A stretch of 64,000 nucleotides of DNA from Ectocarpus siliculosus (lineage: Eukaryota > Sar > Phaeophyceae > Ectocarpales > Ectocarpaceae). Shown piece after piece: positions 1-11,465 of this stretch (positions within the stretch are counted from its first letter, which is position 1; each line of letters starts with the position of its first letter). Both the position numbers and the translations under genes were made by a program. The DNA lies in contig FN649730.1 in the NCBI GenBank assembly GCA_000310025.1, positions 119,767 to 183,766 of the forward strand, in the 5' to 3' direction. The notes under the pieces are model-generated. The model made no database searches. It had not been told where the DNA came from and was given only the letters and a program-made list of their open reading frames with translations.

Positions 1-85
1 TTCTCCTGGGGGGGGGGGGGGGGGGAGAGGAAGTGGGAGATAGACAGAGAGAGACCGAGAGACAGCAGAGAGGGGGGGACAGAGA
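1..85. repeat. G-run and GA-rich low complexity
   Basis: A run of about 17 G is followed by purine-rich GA/GAGA sequence. This is simple low-complexity DNA with no coding signal. Confidence 0.8.
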
Positions 86-716
86 GACGAGGGAGAAACA
101 TGACACCATCGTGCACACATCGTATCAAGACTAAACACAAGTACGAAGATCTACAAGTGCCGTTATAACAGGAGGGCTCTTTGCACGACACCGGGCGGAA
201 GTATTTACTACTTCTATATAGAGTTTCCCGGACAAGGAAGTAAATAAAATACATGGGTCACCAGAAATTCCATTCCAATTGTCAACAGCAAACCTCCCCA
301 GATTTAATACACTGCCTCCAAATAAGTGCATATATACAGTGGTGAGTCCAGTTTAGCGACATACCCGGAATAGCGACCACAAAATTGCCTGGCACTACCC
401 GACTAATCGCCGCTATACCAGCAATAGCGACCTGTACTGGAAAGCGACCACATTCCCTTTCCGACACTTATTATAATAGGGATCGCTGAACCGTGCCAAC
501 CACTGTGACCTATTCGTCCACAACACCACCGCGGAAAGATTGCCGCAGAACTGGCCTTGTCTTACCGAGTACTCACAAGAATGGTGTGTCTCGAACTTTT
601 CGGTGTATATTTCCCAAGAAACAAGAAACACGCCTCGTGTTGCGTCTGCGGAATGGTACCTTATGTCGCCCTAACACTTGATTCAAGAGCACTTCCTACA
701 TTGCAACACATTACAC
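86..716. other. no gene seen; possible DNA-transposon end
   Basis: No convincing reading frame was found on either strand. At about 337 a block begins TATATA then CAGTGGTGAGTCCAG, followed by several spaced 'TAGCGAC' words to about 445. This resembles a terminal segment of a pogo/Tc1-type element next to TA, but no partner end is visible in the window, so it is only a suggestion. Further exons of the PPR gene to the right could lie here or beyond the left edge; I could not find them. Confidence 0.3.
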
Positions 717-3700
717 TCATGCTGACCCGTACAAACATATTGCCACCGGGTGCGGAATTGCACACGGGGGGTTACTATCTTGTGTCGGTACCTGAGCGCA
801 AGAAGTCATGACCGCGTTGAGGGTGATCACATCCGGCGTGGCCCCCCTCGACGACATCTGCTTCAGAATAGCGATCGCCCGCTGCCACTCCCCGCCCCGC
901 CCACAGGCCGTGATGACCGAGTTGTACGCCGCCGCCCGTGGCTGAAGGCCACTCTTGCGCATCTGGTCCAACGTCACGATGCACTCCCTCCACCTCCCCA
1001 TCCTAGCGCACCCTGCGAGCGTAGCCTGGAACACCCCTTCGGTCCTCTCCACGCCCTGCAAAAAAACACGAAACGTGTACAGTCCGAGTCCCTCAGTAGT
1101 GCCGGTATGCGCTCGCCAGATTCGCCGACACTAAACCGGGCACCCTGTACTATCCAGAGAATGAGAAAAAACCTGGTTTTCTTTATCCCTGTCACACGAT
1201 TTCACTGGCACCATACCGAGCAGCGGGAGTATTGTATTCAACCGGCACTATTGAGGGACCCCTCTGCAAGAGGCAAGGAATCGTGGCCTGGGCAAAGCAA
1301 GGTGACATGCGCGTCTCCCAATTATGATCGTCACTGCCTTCTCACGCCTCATTCAACGACCCATCGCAAGGGTCTCATCCATCACCAGCCTATGGAAAAC
1401 TACGAACACGCGTCAAGAAGTGTTGCTGTTAGCATGAAAAGGGTGTGCCTCGTTCAGCATAGGGTGTGGGATGGCCGGCAGGTATACCTCTGCGGGCCCA
1501 TACCAACGTCGGAACTATATGTGTGCCCCCTGCATGCACAGACCTTTCTCCCAGCAAATTCAAGCAACATCCCATTCCTACCGGATCAAGACTATCAAGC
1601 AACCCGTACCCTTTGTGTGTTCCCTACAATAGATCAACCTACCCTCAGAGCTTGTGGTCATCCATATTTGCCGTCAACAGCAGTACAAGGGGAACCATGG
1701 ATGGAAACAAGCTCTACAGGCCAGCTTGATCTTAAATACTTTGAAGTAGGTAAAACAACGGGTAAGGGTCGCGTGAAAGTCTTGATTCACGATCGTGTGG
1801 GAAAGGGATGTTGCATGGACTTGCTGACAGAAAGGTCTGAGCTGAAAGGTGCACAACTTCCCCAGGGGGCACGCTGATAGTCCTGATTTGTTATGGGTCC
1901 TTTGAGACATACCTTCCAGACATCCCACACCCTATGCTACACGAGGTACCCCCTATTAATGCTAACGGTAACACCCCCCAACACTAGCCCCCTCCTAAGA
2001 TATATATGCAACTCCATTCTCAAATCCTAGAAGCTAATGTTACCGGATCAAAGAGCACGAACACCGCCCTCGGGAAGGACAGTTGTAGAAGTATCCAAAT
2101 TTACCCCCCATACCTCTACCGCTTGTGCTCCTTCACACAAACTCGGCCAACCAAGACACGGGAAAACCATCAACACATCGTGTCATGTGCAGAAAATGCT
2201 GTAGCAGTTGCCAACAACAATTTGACAGTCATGGTGCATTGGATTGATCACCATCGAGCGATTCAAAAAACACAGCCGCATGCGATAGATCCCAAACCGG
2301 GGGAAAACCAAGCAGTCTCCGCAACGTCTCTGTCAGCGTTCGCCGTGTGAGTTTTCTAACTGTCTCACGTGTTTTTTTTATCTGTCTTACAGTGTTTTGC
2401 ACTGTTCTGTTACTCTGCCAAAGCAAGAGAACCCCTGCGACAATTTCTGCCCTGTTGTCGCGTTTCCAACTCACGACCCTTCTCCGTTCCATTTGCTCTT
2501 CACACCGTTATTATCCGAGTGCCCAACAACAACAGCCAAAACCTTGCTCACCGTTGTGCTTCTTCCATGTCTTCAAACCGATAACTCTGACCCATGCCGT
2601 GCCTCCGCCGCTCGCCAATACACAAACCAGGAAACCCCTGTGTGTCTCCCCCTCCTCTGCTATACTTTCAGCAAAAACAACATCTTGCCTATTCCCCCGC
2701 TTTCAGCCAACAACAAACCCGTTCTTCTCTCGACAACGGAAGTGAATCACTCCTCACCTTCTTTTCCATATCTTCCAAGAATCGAAGGGCCATCTGCCAC
2801 TGCTTGCCCCGACTGCAGGCGGTGATGGCGGCACCGTAAGTCGTAGCGTCGGGGGTGGGGGGTTTGGGGTGACCCATGTCCGCGTCCCACGGTACCTCCG
2901 AAGCCTTCACCATGCCCACGAAAATCTTCAGACCTTCCTCCCACCTGAAAAAAAAAACAAAAAACAACGATACCGCGTGAGTGTAACACGGAACAGGAAC
3001 ACAGCAGTCACACGCTGTTATCTACTCTGGCGACAGACAGACAAGTTCAGTTACGCGCTATGCAGCAGCGACCAGAAGTAAAAGCCGAAGACTATATATA
3101 GTACATACATCCCCGACCGGCCTGTTCATCGTCTCGTGAGTCCAAGCAAAAAAAAAAAAAAGGGTCATAACAATGGCATGCTGTTTGTCTGTCTTTCCGA
3201 CGGGTGACCATTCGCTAGAACCCTGATAGCACCCGTTCCTTGAAGATATACAATTGTAAGATGTACGTATTAGAGACGCACTTGCTCCTTTCACCAAGCA
3301 TTGGTCACCTCCCGATCCCGAAAACAAATAAACGCGTTTCGTCGGTGTTCATCCATCACCACAACCTTCGGGCCTGTGTTTCGACCTCGGCTTTAGACTC
3401 GAACGAACGAAAGCCACGATGTCGGTCATAATCTCCTGCTGTAGCATCCGTGCTTGGCGTTGCTCTGGCGCGAATCGGCACGTGCGCCGTGTTGGCGGGC
3501 TAACCCCACACCATCACCGGATAACCGAAAAAAACCGCAAGACTCTGGAAAAAAACATACGAATCTGGAAAAACCGCAAGACTCTTACCACTTGTTCAGA
3601 ACAAATACGAAAAGCCATACATAGTGGGATGAACACCACGAAAAAATAAAAAAAAGAGCGTCCTTTTCGTCCCACCTGCCGCCCTTTCCACAAGCATCGA

Positions 3701-6700
3701 TTGCCGAGTTGTAGCTGATGAGATCCGGCGGGACCCCTCTATCGCGCATGGTGGAGAGCAGCTCCTTGGCCTCACGCCACTGGCCGGACTTGCCGCAGGC
3801 CGATATGGCGGCGTTGTAGCAGTACTGCGTTCAAACCACACAATCCACCGGCGACGATCCAGAGACAAGGGAAGGGTAACACTGGAACGTCGGAACGGAC
3901 TACCAATACTGTTTATTTCGAAAAAAGACCGTGCAGGGGGCACGCAGACCCTTGCCCTAACTTAGCCGATTCTACACTTTATCCAGTATGCTTGCTTGCG
4001 TAGAAAAAGCTGCGTAGACTTTTGGTCGTAATGGGGACACCAGATGGTATTATCGTAAAGTACTATCCGCCAGGTGTTGGGCCAATCAACCGTCCGAATT
4101 GTAACCTTTGACTAGTGCCACAAATTTCCAGGAATTTTCCATTGGAAAATATCTGCCCCACCTCGACTGTCGGCCGGTAGGGGAACAATCATAACACCCC
4201 CCCCCGAAAGGCTAACCCCTACGGCCCTTCCAAGACATTTATTACCACAAGCCCTTTGATACAATCTATACTTCTGTACCTGGCACATCTCTTCGTGAAC
4301 GTTGTGGCCGCACAACATTGTCGTTTCTCCACAGCAAGAATACAATGGCCCCTTTGCGGCCAGGGCGGTATGTAAATGTCAATACATTCTACAAGCGGGT
4401 CTCACATCATTGGGAGGCGGTCCGTCTTTGTGCATGATGTTGAGTAGCCCCAGCGCCTGCTTCCACCGGCCTCCTTTTCCGCAAGCCGTGATCGCCGAGC
4501 AATAACACCTGTTGCAGTTTCGGTTTCGGTTTCAGTGTTCGCGGTCCCGATAGTGGCAGCGATAATGCGACATACATACTTATACGGTGAGATGAAACGC
4601 CAATGAATACCACCGGTCAGTTACCCTTAACACCGTTTTGTGGGTATTAAAAGTTGAATAGTTGGTCTGTGACTGTGACCACGGCTCGCCGTCGTGTAGA
4701 AGTCGAGGTTTGAACTCGGTGAAGGGTGTGTGGTACCCTATGCAACCTATTGCTGGAAGTGCTTCACGGAATATTTCTCATTTCCTCGTCGTTATTGGGT
4801 CGATAACGATCGAGACTAAAACAATACATGAGTGAACCCAGCGAAAACCTGTACTTGATCAAGTACAAGACACTCGGAGGCCGAACAACAAGATAAAAAC
4901 GCGTGACACCTTTTGCCGACCAAACAAAACAAGTAAATCAAGACCTGCAGGCTAGGGACGCAAGGGACAGGCTCTGCTTTGTGCTTGAGTACCAACTGCA
5001 AGCACCGCTGCGTAGCTCACTTGAGATCGGGCTGCACGCCCATGACGATCATCTCGTCCAGCAGCAGCAGCGCCCGCTTCCAATCGCCCACGCGGGAGCA
5101 CGCCGAGATGACAGACAGGTACGAGACCTCGTTCGGCTTGACGCCCACCTTCTGCATCTTCGCCAGCAGCGCCAGTGCCTCGCCCGGTCTGCCCGCCTAC
5201 ATGCATTGTTGGTTTATGCATGTGTTGGGTATTGTTTTTCAGTTCCACCTACGTGTAGTGTTGGCCTTCATAAGTGGGGATATTGTTCTCTCAGTTCACG
5301 TGTATTGTTGGTTTTAGTAAGTGTTGTGCATTGTTTTTTCAGTTAAGGGTGTTGGTGTTGTTGGTGTTGGGTACGACCGCTGCATGGACTATTTAAGACC
5401 AAGTCATTGGTGGACTACCGCAAGAGTCGGAGAGTTGGCACCGGCCGGAGAGATGGCACCGGTCGGAGAGATAGAGATGGCACCGGGGTGCGATAAAACC
5501 CAAGAGAAAGAAACATTTAGTTCGATTTACGCACCGGGGTCGGTGAGATCGTCCGACCCCCAAATCCAAGATTGAACCCCTTTTCAGCAGCCGGAATGAG
5601 GTACATGTGCGTACCTTTACACGTGGGGACGGAGTCAGCGGAGCGCCACTCCTTTACGTACGATTGGATTGTCGCGGTTCACGCGGGATGCCAGTTGTTT
5701 TCATATTTTTATTGGTGTGGGAGTTGCCAACCGTACACTCAACCAAACACACAACGTACAAGCCGCACCCTACCCCACCTTACACAACCCAAAACTACTG
5801 TACTTCTGCGTACGTACTGGTATCCGTAGAAGAAGACCGAAACGAAAGCCGGACACAATTGATACCGTGTGTACTGGTACCACCTCAGATGGAAACGACA
5901 TCGTTTGTTGTTGTCACGCCATAGCCAAACTCGCATCAAACACAAGACCACTCGCTGCATGGAAAGCTGTTACGTGCCAGCCTACGTTGCCGTTACCCGT
6001 GTGCTTCCAACCAACAACAACGGTACCTAAACGTGTGGTTCTATACCGATCAATAGCATTGTCAACGACCGATTGTCACAACTCCGTCTACCATTCAATA
6101 CTATGGCACCGGTCGGGGAGATGGCACCGGGGTGCGTGCATACAACACCTGTGTGCATTTCATCGGGGATCGCACCGGTCGGAGAGATCGCACCGGGGTG
6201 CCTTCAAAATTCTAAACGAAATGATTTCACTGCATTTCCGCACCGGGGTCGGAGAGATGGCACCGGGGTGCGATAAAAAACCCGAGGAAAAAACATTTAA
6301 AAACACGGTCGCACCCGGTGCCAACTCTCCGACTCTTACGGTACATCCCTTCTTAAAACGCCAACCTAACAGAGCCATCTGTAGCACAGAATCCTTCTAT
6401 AATAGGAGCAATGGTAATAACCGTTCGAGTTGAGAACGAGACGCACCTTCCCGCAAGCGTCAGCGGCCGCATTGTAGCAAATCAAGTTCGCCGGGAGTCC
6501 GTCGACAACCTCCATATCCCGCAGCAGAATCAAGGCCTTCTGCCATTGCCGTCCCTGGCCAAATCAACATGTGAAGTACCATGCGGCGGTACACACAAGG
6601 AGAGCGTTCAGCACCCGACACTGCACTGCCAACCTACACGTCTTTTAGGTGACAGTGCTCAAACGTGACACACATATGTAGACTACATAAGGTGTATCAA

Positions 6701-9700
6701 AAGAACAACAGCAGTGTGACCAATACACGAGACGTATAACGACATAACAACGTTAGCTATAATAAAATAGCAATATGGACGCCACTGTTGACCCAACGGT
6801 AGGGGGCGTGGCGGAACGATGATTCCCACGAGATTTGTCAGACAGAAGTAACTGCCAGAATATGATCAGGGTGGCTTGTTCCGAATGCGATTATGTCACT
6901 CAAGTGTCTTATGCATACTATCTCTAGGAAAAATGAGGGTCGGTACAAAAAGCTCATCATTTGGGCGTCAAGACCGACAAAAAATATGGAAATATTTATA
7001 TACATGCATACAGAATGCGCTACCACTCTAGAACATAGAGGTAAAAAAACTTGGGCCTCAAACCCAAAATCTACGAACTTGGCCATAAGAACAGGTTCTC
7101 AGTCAAGCAGCCTACACTAATCGCCGTGGGGATACCCCATGGGCAAAAACAGAAACGAGCCTACGGTAGGCCGGAAGTACGAGGTTCTGAAATGGTGGCG
7201 CGTTCTGTACCTTAGCGCACGCGTCGATCGCGGCAGAGTAGACGAAGGAGTTCGCCTTGATCCCCACATCCCTCATTTCCGCTAGAGAAATCAGGGCTCT
7301 TTCCCATTGCATGCCCCGGCCACACCTGATGCACCAACAACCATCAAGGAAATACCGTTGGGGATGGGAGTTACGGCTCAGACACGTTGCGCTTTCCAAT
7401 CGCAAGTCGGTGTAATTAATCCACAGAGCCAAGAGAAGTAAAGGTCTTCTGCGGCATGCCCCACCCGCAGCTGGTCCCGGAAACAAATCAACGCATGTAC
7501 ATATCTCCAAGACCAACCCTAGGGTGTTGGACTTCAAGCATTGCTCCAACAGGAGCTATGCCCCATGACTACGTGCGAATCAGGTGTGTGCTATATCGAT
7601 GCTAAGTCGATGCGTGTGCTCTCTTATCTCCCACGTCAGTCGTGGTGCCATATCATGCAGTATCATCAACATCAACAGCAATGCACCAGAGTGTTCCGTC
7701 CCGGGGTTGTAGGGGTGCGAGGTCAAAGGTCTCACGACTACGGCATGCACGACTATGAGTACCCCCCCACCCTTCGAGTGACTGTGGCTATACTACACCT
7801 CGAACGCGGAGTCTCGCGTTGAGTGTATGTGGATGTGTATTTCCAAAAAAGCAGCTAGGCCAAGACGGAGAGCAACAACTCACGCGGCGATAAGGCAGGC
7901 ATAGCTGACGGCATCTCTCTGTATCCCCCTCGTCTCCATCTCCTTGAGCAGCAGGACGGCCTCTTCCCACTTGCCGGCCCGGCTCAACGCCGCCAGAATC
8001 GTGTTGTACGCCTTTTGCTCCACAATCAGCCAAGAAGATAAGTACTCCTGCGATCCACATCAACACCAATGCACGTGTACATACACATGGTTGTCGTCGG
8101 TGTTGGCGGCAATCCTGCTACCGGGTCGCGTTCGCAGTCACTACCGTACGCGGTACCACTTTACCAACCTCGTATGCTACTTTGGCCTAAGGCCGTAGGC
8201 CCATTTCTCTTTTGGTCTGTGGGATACTGCACTGTACCCCCACGATTACTCGTGTAGGTTTCTTGACACGACAACTCCAATTTATCTCCCCATTTGCTTG
8301 AGCTACCTCTACGACAGCAGCATCAACAAGACTTTAGACAACGACAAGGACAACTCCAATTCACCTCCCCGTTTGCTTGAGCTGCTGAAACCTTCCGTGC
8401 GTTGAGCGCCTGCTCCACTCGAAGCACTTTGAACGAGGCCTTCCACAGACCATTTCGAGCTAGCTTCGTCAGCCCTCCAATCAGCTGCCGACTGGAAAGC
8501 CAGTGGAATTTGGATTGGACGTACGGCACAAGAGCATGGTGTTGGTGTTGAGGCTTTCAAAACACTCGTGGGGATAAATGCAAAGGCGCGTGATATCGCT
8601 GTCGACGTTCTTTGTATCAAAGGCCGCGTGTGCAAGGTGCCACTCAACAGCTCGGATTGAAGGCCAAATGCAAGTGCTCGTACTGCGAAACAGCGACTTT
8701 TCCGGGCTGAACACGGAACAGGTCAGTGCTGTGCACTTTTAAACACCTTGGGGTGAATCTCAATCATGAACACGGGAAGGAAATAGTGTCAGTCAGGGTG
8801 CTGCAGGCGTGTTGGATTGATGTGGTCAAGCGCTTTTCTCCGTCAACAGATGTTTGGTTATCACGGCGGCTGATGTTGGGGCCCAGAGCAGCACCGCAAA
8901 AATGCAGTACCAACCAGAGGCCGAGGACTATAATAGACAGATCGGCAAGGAGGCTACAATAATCCATTATATGAAACGGAACCTGAGCAGGACGTGACAC
9001 ACAAAACGTGCACGGCCATCTCATCAAGTCTTCCTTGACTCTACCTCGAGAACAACAACCAGGTTTCGAGCTGTAAGAGTCTGTTTAGCAGGAAACGCGC
9101 GGTAGCCGTACCTGCATCGCTAACTGGGGAGCGAATACACGGAAGTTACCGTGTTAATTTAGCCTGCTACCAAACATAACTGCACCCTACTCCTAAACTA
9201 GTCGGCGGCATTCTGCAGCAAACGAAGTTTGAGACATGCTACAGCCAACGTGCACGTTATTATAGTTAGAATGTACGTCCTTGTGCTGAAGAAGCTCACA
9301 TCACATCCGGAATGATGACACTAACAGAGACTGATAGGGCTAGGGCTTGGGCCGTTGATCCTACGGCTTAGTGGAATGGCGCGCTTTGGACAGGTACTGC
9401 AGATCATATAAATATGTCACAAAATACAAGTGTTGCAGACGTGTAGGCTTTGCTACGACCAAGTAAGCCAGGGGTCAAGCATTCCAAACGTCACTTAAGC
9501 ACCCAACAGAGACGCTGTGCATTATGTTGAGAATGAACGGGCACGCCCGAACACATGGTACGCCCTCGCTCTTTGTGCATTCATCGTTTGGATACATCAG
9601 TAGTGTAGTATACCTGAAGAGAAATACATGCACACGACATGATACTCTGTACACATCTATCGATAGTTCACGAGAGGTCGGCATTGGTCGGGGGCAAGCC

Positions 9701-10395
9701 TGTTGGCACTGCTATTTTCGACACAAGGTCAAGCTCTTAGCTCACCTGTAGGCGTCCATCCCCGACCCTAGCTCCGCCTCCACACACACCACCTCCCCTT
9801 CCTCGGTCCCATTCAAATGGTCCTGCACGTGCTGCTGCTGCTGCTCCTGCTGCTGCTGCACCTCGGGTCGCGTGCCCATCATCTCCAAATGGTCATCGTT
9901 TCCCAGCGCTGCCGCCGCCGCTGCAGGCACGTTACTCTCGCCCATACTCACCACATCCCCCGCCACATCACCAAACATACCACCGCTGCTCCCGAACATG
10001 TCCACCTCTATCCCCCCCCCCGCAGCAATCCCCCCGCCGCATCGATCGTGCACGGCGGGGTCGGCCAGCGTCTGCGGTGCAGCGGAGCTATGAGAACCCC
10101 GTTTTCGAGCGTTGGCGCCGGCGCGAGCAGCAGGCTGGCGAGCGCGAGGTCTGCTGGGCTGGATGCTGGCCTGCGAGAGGGAAATGGAGGCCGGCGAGGA
10201 GCAAGACCTGGGCGAGGGGACGGTGTGCACGCACTCGGCGATGCCGTTGCTCCTCGGTCTTCTTCTCCTGCACTTCAACCAAATGGCGCCGCCGGCGTGT
10301 TGCTGCGAGAGAGCAGCGCTGGATGGCACCGCCGGGGCTACGAAGGCACCTCCTCGCCATGGAGGCTGGGCAATGCTCCCCGTTTCTTGGAACAT
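717..10395 (-). CDS. pentatricopeptide repeat (PPR) protein, ten exons
   Basis: Exons in transcript order: 10395-9746, 8491-8365, 8017-7884, 7325-7211, 6554-6447, 5196-5021, 4508-4406, 3824-3676, 2944-2758, 1055-717. Every junction is GT-AG and the codon phases agree throughout (2,088 nt, 695 residues if the last exon runs to the stop at 717). The first ~216 residues are low complexity with a Gln run (CAG-type codons). After that come about 12 tandem ~35-residue PPR units with the signature (Y/F)N-A-I-x-A-C-G-(K/R)-x-G-x-W-x-x-A-L, the helix-turn-helix repeat that binds single-stranded RNA; family members mostly act on plastid or mitochondrial transcripts. An 'AFVAPA' stretch near the start could be plastid-targeting, but no clear signal peptide precedes it. 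The start is uncertain: the frame stays open upstream to a pyrimidine-rich TTAG acceptor near 10499, so an earlier exon is possible. The last repeat is cut short at CAG|GTACCG (about 786), so the gene may continue leftwards. Confidence 0.85.
5418..6341. mobile_element. 924 bp TA-flanked inverted-repeat element (MITE-like) in a PPR intron
   Basis: The two ends are near-perfect inverted repeats of about 28 bp (left starts CCGCAAGAGTCGGAGAG; the right end is its complement with one mismatch), flanked by TA at 5416-5417 and 6342-6343. Inside, the words 'GCACCGGTCGGAGAGATGG' and 'GCACCGGGGTGCGATAAAA' recur several times near both ends. No transposase frame is present. TA duplication plus terminal inverted repeats is the Tc1/mariner pattern, so this is probably a non-autonomous derivative. 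It lies between PPR exons 5 and 6. Confidence 0.65.
7436..7482 (-). pseudogene. decayed copy of a PPR exon start
   Basis: On the minus strand this intronic stretch reads like a damaged version of the start of the PPR exon at 7325-7211: TGCGGGTGGGGCATGC against TGTGGCCGGGGCATGC, then a similar run up to TCTCTTGGC against TCTCTAGCG. The frame is broken within about 45 bases. It looks like a relic of local exon duplication. Confidence 0.35.
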
Positions 10396-11465
10396 GGGGT
10401 GCTCTCCCTCTCCGACGCGGGTGACACAGACGGGGTACGTGTGGTGCTCGTCTGTGGTGATGTGCTGTGTGAGCTGGCCCTGTGCCGCTGACAGGAACTA
10501 AGGGGAGGAGGGGCGGGGGGGTGCAACGAGGTTTTCAACATGTCATGTGTTGGCGTTCGAACTGCAGAGGGGGTTGGGGTAAAGTGGCCTTTCAGGAGAC
10601 TACAGCAGTAGTACGCTTCCAACGCTTCCAACGCTTCTGAGCTTGCTAGAGAACCTGTACTTCACTAGACAGAGGACAGAGGTTCGCAGGGAGCATGAAG
10701 GGTGACCTCATCTGCCGTGGTGATGCAAGTGTTAACTCTTCTGTGTGTGTGGGATGTGGAGTTTGCGGTTGGGGGGGCAATTACATGCACCATACAACAG
10801 ACAGGCGAATGATTTGAAAATTTGAACGGGCGGACGGGACGAGCTCTCTCGTTGTACGTATGAAGATGTGTTGTGCATTGTTGAGCGAGGGCACTAGAGA
10901 AATGGCAACAAACGCTCCTCCCAGTGTACGCGCCTTACATGTACCAAGAAATACAACAGCTGCTAATCAAGCACAAGGTTAAGTTTTTTTTTTCATATCT
11001 CTCACGTTGCTCTCGCTGATCATGATGTCAGAGATGTGACGTCATCATCACATGAAATCATGATCGATCGATCGCGATCGGGAAAAAAAAAAAGGGATTC
11101 AGGAGATTCCCTTTCAGCAGTTAACCCTTCGTTATTCGTATGTATATGTGATGCGACGGGCGTTTTCAGCACAACTTCCAGCTGCTGCGTGCCGGACTTC
11201 GTTGGGCTATCTCGGTGGTACAGCAGGGAGGAGCGAGCTGAGAGCCGCGACGATCTGCTGTCTGTGGTGTGCGTTGCTCTGGCGGCGCATTACCCGCATA
11301 TACCCCACGGACAGGTTATCTCAGCCGCGTCCCCCTTGAAGACGAAATCCATCGGAAAATCTCTCCATCTCGCCAAGGACGTCACCCAAACATTCGCTAT
11401 CTTTGTTCTAGCCCTCCCGCCTATTCACGTCGTCCCGAAGCCCTCTAAACTACCGGAAAGGAACG
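10396..11465. promoter_or_regulatory. shared upstream region of the divergent PPR and light-harvesting genes
   Basis: The PPR gene (minus) and the light-harvesting gene (plus) start 1,070 bp apart and diverge. No other gene is seen between them. A pyrimidine-rich tract at about 10500-10530 ending in an AG on the minus strand may be an intron end of the PPR gene, so part of this region could be its 5' leader. Confidence 0.5.
11018..11083. promoter_or_regulatory. TGACGTCA box and adjacent GATC palindromes
   Basis: TGACGTCA, a perfect bZIP (CRE-type) palindrome, is at 11037-11044, about 425 bp before the light-harvesting start codon. ATCATGAT-type palindromes lie on both sides (near 11020 and 11056), followed by GATCGATCGATCGCGATCG. 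TGACGT is the known target of aureochromes, the blue-light bZIP receptors of photosynthetic stramenopiles. A light-regulatory role here is inference. Confidence 0.4.

Noticed and set aside
750-1877. 375-codon open frame on the plus strand
   Set aside because: Its first part is antisense to a PPR exon and the rest crosses introns; composition is not protein-like.
9817-10491. 224-codon plus-strand frame with a Leu run
   Set aside because: Antisense shadow of the PPR first exon; the Leu run is the complement of the CAG-type Gln run.
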